A stretch of 64,000 nucleotides of DNA, taken from Rhodoferax sp. Lineage in GTDB: Bacteria; Pseudomonadota; Gammaproteobacteria; Burkholderiales; Burkholderiaceae_C. The notes under the pieces were generated by a model that saw only the letters and a program-made list of their open reading frames with translations, was not told the origin of the DNA and did not search any database. Every line of letters starts with the position of its first letter. Positions within the stretch are counted from its first letter, which is position 1. Of the stretch, positions 60,398 to 64,000 are shown one piece after another. The DNA lies in assembly GCA_024236015.1 (NCBI GenBank), contig JACKLK010000006.1, positions 124,001 through 188,000 on the forward strand, written 5' to 3'. The position numbers and the translations under genes are program-made.

Positions 60398-60472
60398 GCT
60401 GAGCCTGGCGGCTGACCCTCGGCCGACCCGCGCTGGCGCAGCGCAGGTCGGTGACCAACTCCTGGAGGTTCC

Positions 60473-61342
60473 GTGGACGCGAACATCATTGCCGCGGCGG
60501 CCATCAACGGCCTGCTGCTGGGCGGCATCTACACGCTGGTGGCATCGGGCCTGACGCTGATCTACGGCGTGCTGCACATCATCAACTTCGCCCATGGCAG
60601 CATGCTGATGCTGGCCATGTTCGGCGTGTTCTACCTGCTGACGCTGCTGGGCATCGACCCGTACCTGTCGATCTTCATCATGGTTCCGGCGATGTTCGTG
60701 CTCGGCTACCTGCTGTACAAGGGCCTGATCGGCCGCCTGTCCAGCGGCAAGGACGAGAACATCCTGTTGGTCACGCTCGGGCTGTCGATCCTGATCGAGA
60801 ACCTGGCGCTGATGTTCTTCAAGGGCGACTCGCGCACCATCCTGGTCTCGTATTCGGACACCATGGTCGAGGTGGGACCGGCCTTCGTGCCGCTGCCCAA
60901 GCTGATCTCGTTCGCCGTGGCCATGGGCCTGTGCGCCGCGCTGGGCCTGTTCATGCAGCGCACCGACACCGGCCGCGCGATCCGCGCGGTCGCCAAGGAA
61001 CGCGTCGGCGCGCGCCTGGTGGGCATCGACGTGGACCGGATCTTCGCGATCTCCTACGGCATCGGCCTGGCCACGCTGGGCGCGGCGGCCTCGCTGATGA
61101 TGCCGATCTTCTACGTCTCGCCCACGGTCGGCCATGTGTTCGTGCTGGTGGCCTTCACGGTCGTCGTGCTCGGCGGCATGGGCAGCTTCCTGGGCGCCGT
61201 CGTCGGCGGCCTGATCATCGGCCTGACCGAGTCCTTCGGCGGCCTGTTCCTGGGCGAGAGCATGGGGCAGATCGGCATCTCGCTGATCTTTATCCTGATC
61301 CTGCTGTTCCGGCCTTCGGGGCTGTTCGGAGCCAAGACATGA
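60473..61342 (+). CDS. livH: Liv-type ABC transporter permease
   Basis: A 289-aa LivH-type permease starting at a GTG with CTGGAGG upstream. The family pattern INGLLLGGIYTLVASGLTLI and IINFAHGSMLML is at the start, and the EAA-like loop GRAIRAVAKERVGARLVGID contacts the ATPases. Eight or so membrane segments. Cotranslated with livM (ATGA overlap). Confidence 0.94.
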   Translation: MDANIIAAAAINGLLLGGIYTLVASGLTLIYGVLHIINFAHGSMLMLAMFGVFYLLTLLGIDPYLSIFIMVPAMFVLGYLLYKGLIGRLSSGKDENILLVTLGLSILIENLALMFFKGDSRTILVSYSDTMVEVGPAFVPLPKLISFAVAMGLCAALGLFMQRTDTGRAIRAVAKERVGARLVGIDVDRIFAISYGIGLATLGAAASLMMPIFYVSPTVGHVFVLVAFTVVVLGGMGSFLGAVVGGLIIGLTESFGGLFLGESMGQIGISLIFILILLFRPSGLFGAKT

Positions 61343-62328
61343 GCACGACGACCGCGTCGGATCTCAAGCCCATTCCGTGGAAGCTGCACCTCTCGGTGCT
61401 GGCGGTGGCGATCGCGTTCCCGTTCGTGTTCCCGTCCAGCTTCATGGTCAACTTCGGCGTGCTGGCCCTGTTCTATGCCTTCATCGGCCAGTCGTGGAAC
61501 ATCTCGGGCGGTTTTGCCGGCCAGCTGTCGTTCGGCCATGTGGCGTTTTTCGGTGTCGGGGCGTATGCGTCGACGATTGCGCAGATGCGGCTGGGCATAT
61601 CGCCCTGGCTGGGCCTGCCGATCGCGGCGCTGGCCGGCGCCTTCGTCGGCGGCGTGATCGCGGTGCTGTCGTTCCGTGCCGGCCTCAAAGGCTCGTATTT
61701 CGCGCTGATCACGCTGGCCTTTGCCGAGGTGCTGCGCATCGTCAGCAACTCGATCGGCATCACCGGCGGCGGCCTGGGGCTGCTGATTCCGATGAACATC
61801 GGTGCGCAGAACCTGCAGTTCGCCGAGCGCAGCGGCTTCTATTTCCTGATCCTGGTGCTGGCCGCCGGTTCGGTGGCGCTGGCCGAATGGTTGCGGCGCT
61901 CGCGTTTCGGCGCGCAATTGGCCGCCATCCGCGAGAACGAGGACTCGGCCAAGGCGCTGGGCATCAACGTGTTCGCCGAGAAGGTCAAGGTGATGCTGAT
62001 CTCCGGCGCCATCGGCGGCGTCGGTGGCTGCTTCTTCGCCCAGTATTTCCTGTACATCGATCCGCTGATCGCCTTCGGCACCGACAAGTCCATCGAGATG
62101 CTGCTGGTGAGCATGATCGGCGGCGCCGGCACCGTCTACGGCCCGCTCGTGGGTTCGGTGCTGCTGGCGCTGGTCAGCGACGTCACGCGCACGCTGACGC
62201 AGATCCAGGGCCTGTCGCTGGTGCTGTACGGCGCCTTGCTGGTGGTCATCATCGCCTTCCTGCCCAATGGCCTGATCGACCTGTTCAGCCGCAAGCGCGG
62301 TGGCGGCAAACCGGGGAAAAAGAAATGA
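61339..62328 (+). CDS. livM: Liv-type ABC transporter permease
   Basis: A 329-aa LivM-type permease with the family signature FYAFIGQSWNISGGFAGQLS and the loop SRFGAQLAAIRENEDSAKALG. About ten membrane helices and a basic C-terminus (SRKRGGGKPGKKK). Overlaps livH by ATGA and livG by ATGA. Partner of LivH in the heterodimer. Confidence 0.94.
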   Translation: MSTTTASDLKPIPWKLHLSVLAVAIAFPFVFPSSFMVNFGVLALFYAFIGQSWNISGGFAGQLSFGHVAFFGVGAYASTIAQMRLGISPWLGLPIAALAGAFVGGVIAVLSFRAGLKGSYFALITLAFAEVLRIVSNSIGITGGGLGLLIPMNIGAQNLQFAERSGFYFLILVLAAGSVALAEWLRRSRFGAQLAAIRENEDSAKALGINVFAEKVKVMLISGAIGGVGGCFFAQYFLYIDPLIAFGTDKSIEMLLVSMIGGAGTVYGPLVGSVLLALVSDVTRTLTQIQGLSLVLYGALLVVIIAFLPNGLIDLFSRKRGGGKPGKKK

Positions 62329-63080
62329 TGTTGCAGGTATCGAACCTGAGCAAGGTGTTCGGCGGCCTGCGGGCGGTCGACGACGCCAGCCTGCAGGTGG
62401 AGCAGGGCCGCATCGTGGCACTGATCGGCCCCAATGGCGCCGGCAAGACGACCTTGTTCGCCTGCATCGCCGGGTTCCATGCGGTCAGCGGCGGCCGGGT
62501 GCAGTTCATGGGCCAGGACATCACCGGCTGGCCGGTACACCGGATCGCCCGCGCCGGCATGGTGCGCACCTTCCAGATCACGCAGCCGTTTGCCAAGCTC
62601 ACGGTTCACGAGAACATCGCGGTCGGTGCCTACCAGCAGTTCCACGACCGCCACGAGGCCTGGGAACATGCGCGCGCGGTCGCGCGCCGGGTCGGCATGG
62701 AAGGTCAGCTGGCCCAGCCGGCCTCCGGGTTGACGGTGGCCGGTCGCAAGCGGCTGGAACTGGCCCGCGCGCTGGCCACCGGCCCGAAGCTGCTGCTGCT
62801 CGACGAGGTCATGGCCGGCCTCAATCCGACGGAGATCCTGGAGATCATCGGCATCATCCGGATGATCCGCGACAGCGGCGTCACCGTGCTGCTGATCGAA
62901 CACGTGATGCATGCGGTGATGAGCCTGTCCGACCATATCTACGTGTTGTCGTACGGCAAGATCATCGCCCAGGGCGCGCCGCAGGAGGTGGTGAACAATC
63001 CGGCCGTGATCGAGGCCTATCTCGGTCGCGGCGGCGCCGACCAGGTCGCCGACGCGCAGGCGGAGGCGAGCCATGCTTGA
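62325..63080 (+). CDS. livG: Liv-type ABC transporter ATPase
   Basis: A 251-aa ATPase. Walker A IGPNGAGKTT, signature-region AGRKRLELARALATGPKLL, and Walker B LLLDEVMAGLNP. The LTVAGRKRLELARAL stretch, with TVAG in place of LSGG, is usual in LivG proteins. ATG at 62325 in overlap with livM. The second ATPase (livF) overlaps by 8 bases. Confidence 0.94.
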   Translation: MMLQVSNLSKVFGGLRAVDDASLQVEQGRIVALIGPNGAGKTTLFACIAGFHAVSGGRVQFMGQDITGWPVHRIARAGMVRTFQITQPFAKLTVHENIAVGAYQQFHDRHEAWEHARAVARRVGMEGQLAQPASGLTVAGRKRLELARALATGPKLLLLDEVMAGLNPTEILEIIGIIRMIRDSGVTVLLIEHVMHAVMSLSDHIYVLSYGKIIAQGAPQEVVNNPAVIEAYLGRGGADQVADAQAEASHA

Positions 63081-63774
63081 AATCCGCCAGCTGCACGCCG
63101 GCTACGGCAGCATCGAGATCCTGCGTGGCATCGACCTGGACGTGGGCCAGGGCGAGATCGTCGCGGTGCTGGGCAGCAACGGCGTGGGCAAGTCGACGCT
63201 GAACAACAACATCTCGGCCCTGTACCAGCCATTCTCCGGATCGATCAAGTTCCAGGGCGAGGAACTGGTGGGCCTGAGCTCGACCGAGATCGTCAAGCGT
63301 GGCGTGATCCACGTGCCCGAGGGGCGGCGGGTGTTCCCGAACCTCAACGTGCGCGAGAACCTGGAGACCGGCAGCCTGGTGCGGGGCCGCGCGCATCGTG
63401 CCGACAACCTCGAGAAAGTGGTGACCATCTTCCCGCGGCTGAAGGAGCGCTTCAGCCAGTCGGCGGGGACCTTGTCCGGCGGCGAGCAGCAGATGCTGGC
63501 GATCGGACGTGGCCTGATGGCCGAGCCGGTACTGCTGATCATGGACGAACCCTCGCTGGGCCTGTCGCCGCTGCTGGTCGAGGAGATGTTCGCGCTCATC
63601 GTGCGGATGAACCGCGAGGGCCAGTCCATCCTGTTGATGGAGCAGAACGCGGTGCAGACGCTGGCGATCGCGCACCGCGGCTACATCATCGAGAACGGCG
63701 CCGTTGCGATGCAGGGCGACGCCGATGACCTGGCGCGGGATCCGGACCTGCGCAGGAACTACCTGGGCCTGTAG
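63073..63774 (+). CDS. livF: Liv-type ABC transporter ATPase
   Basis: A 233-aa ATPase. Walker A LGSNGVGKST, signature LSGGEQQMLAIGRGLM, and Walker B LLIMDEPSLGLSP. The C-terminal DLARDPDLRRNYLGL is typical of LivF. It completes a receptor-permease-permease-ATPase-ATPase operon and is followed by an SDR gene three bases after its stop. Confidence 0.94.
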   Translation: MLEIRQLHAGYGSIEILRGIDLDVGQGEIVAVLGSNGVGKSTLNNNISALYQPFSGSIKFQGEELVGLSSTEIVKRGVIHVPEGRRVFPNLNVRENLETGSLVRGRAHRADNLEKVVTIFPRLKERFSQSAGTLSGGEQQMLAIGRGLMAEPVLLIMDEPSLGLSPLLVEEMFALIVRMNREGQSILLMEQNAVQTLAIAHRGYIIENGAVAMQGDADDLARDPDLRRNYLGL

Positions 63775-63777
63775 CCG

Positions 63778-64000
63778 ATGTCGCGCGAACCGTTCGAAGC
63801 TTTGGCGCCGGAACTGGCCGGCCGGCATGTGCTGGTGACCGGCGCGGGCTCGGGCATCGGCCTGGCGACGGCGTCGCTGCTGCAGCGATACGGTGCCCGG
63901 GTCGCTGCCGCGGTGCAGGATGCCAGCCAGGCGGCCCAGGTACGCAAGACGCTGCCCGGCGCCCGGGTGCTGGAGCAGGATCTGCTCGACGAGGCCGGCT
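63778..64000 (+). CDS. SDR-family oxidoreductase, 3' end outside window
   Basis: Starts at the ATG at 63778 and continues past the end of the window. The first 74 residues contain a Rossmann loop VLVTGAGSGIGLATA. The rest is not visible, so no substrate can be read. It is probably the sixth gene of the Liv operon. Confidence 0.85.
   Translation, partial: MSREPFEALAPELAGRHVLVTGAGSGIGLATASLLQRYGARVAAAVQDASQAAQVRKTLPGARVLEQDLLDEAG

Noticed and set aside
59162..61135. A 657-codon minus-strand frame opposite the receptor and livH
   Set aside because: No motif, extreme His/Gln/Arg content, and opposes a well-supported Liv operon.
1..64000. CRISPR arrays, tRNA and rRNA genes
   Set aside because: I saw no regularly spaced direct repeats of the right length and no tRNA- or rRNA-like conserved segment; absence is by eye only.

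Overview
This window is GC-rich chromosomal DNA, almost certainly from a Burkholderiales betaproteobacterium (Alcaligenaceae or Comamonadaceae type). The evidence is two TctC/Bug-type solute receptors, one of them in a LysR/TctC/CaiB arrangement, many overlapping ATGA stop-starts, strong codon bias that produces very long antisense shadow ORFs, and numerous SDR, isochorismatase and ABC-uptake genes. I saw no rRNA, tRNA or CRISPR array.

Layout. 1-9 kb: a multi-PAS diguanylate cyclase cut by the window edge, then housekeeping-type genes (metallophosphoesterase, two Rossmann proteins, ACT-domain protein, gamma-glutamylcyclotransferase-like protein, AcuI/YhdH oxidoreductase, methyltransferase). 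9-14 kb: a lower-GC DUF3883 nuclease-like gene, an SRPBCC protein, and a LysR regulator divergent from a TctC receptor plus CaiB-family CoA transferase. Two repeat elements, at 10.7 kb and 14.2 kb, flank this block. 14.3-17.5 kb: small proteins and a LysE exporter.

17.6-24.5 kb is an accessory island with visibly lower GC in its right half. It holds a YwqK-type remnant, an ArsR-SRPBCC unit with a near-perfect promoter/operator, and a frameshifted F420-type oxidoreductase that runs into a GFA-family gene. It then holds a run of minus-strand genes (LysE, NAD epimerase, toxin-antitoxin, GNAT) separated by integron attC-like sites with no integrase in sight. Within it an intact IS3-family element (22153-23479) splits a RelE/ParE-type toxin with a 4-bp target duplication, and the epimerase has an early nonsense codon.

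24.8-29.9 kb is one minus-strand operon: GntR regulator, polar amino-acid ABC transporter (receptor, two permeases, ATPase) and a class IV aminotransferase that lacks a lysine where PLP should bind. 30-46 kb holds envelope and stress functions: DedA, a PDZ protein followed by an SH3/coiled-coil protein, another TctC, DUF547 with a VTT-flavoprotein fusion, DUF3047 with acylphosphatase, and a cluster of small stress/envelope proteins (CsbD, ferritin-like, DUF2383, phospholipase D, DUF2177, DUF883, DUF1328).

46.2-64 kb looks like a large catabolic region. It has four PuuE/cyclic-imide-hydrolase-like polysaccharide-deacetylase-fold proteins, three isochorismatase-fold hydrolases, a cysteine-poor Asp/Glu/hydantoin-racemase homologue, a phytanoyl-CoA-dioxygenase-like oxygenase, MmgE/PrpD, SnoaL-like proteins and a complete Liv-type ABC importer ending in an SDR. 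A 25-bp near-identical element lies upstream of the first operon (46100-46124) and in the divergent promoter region of the other two (59117-59141), so the three units are probably one regulon. By family inference the substrate is a cyclic amide, imide or ureide: imported by the Liv transporter, ring-opened by the deacetylase-fold enzymes, and stripped of carbamoyl or amide nitrogen by the isochorismatase-fold enzymes.
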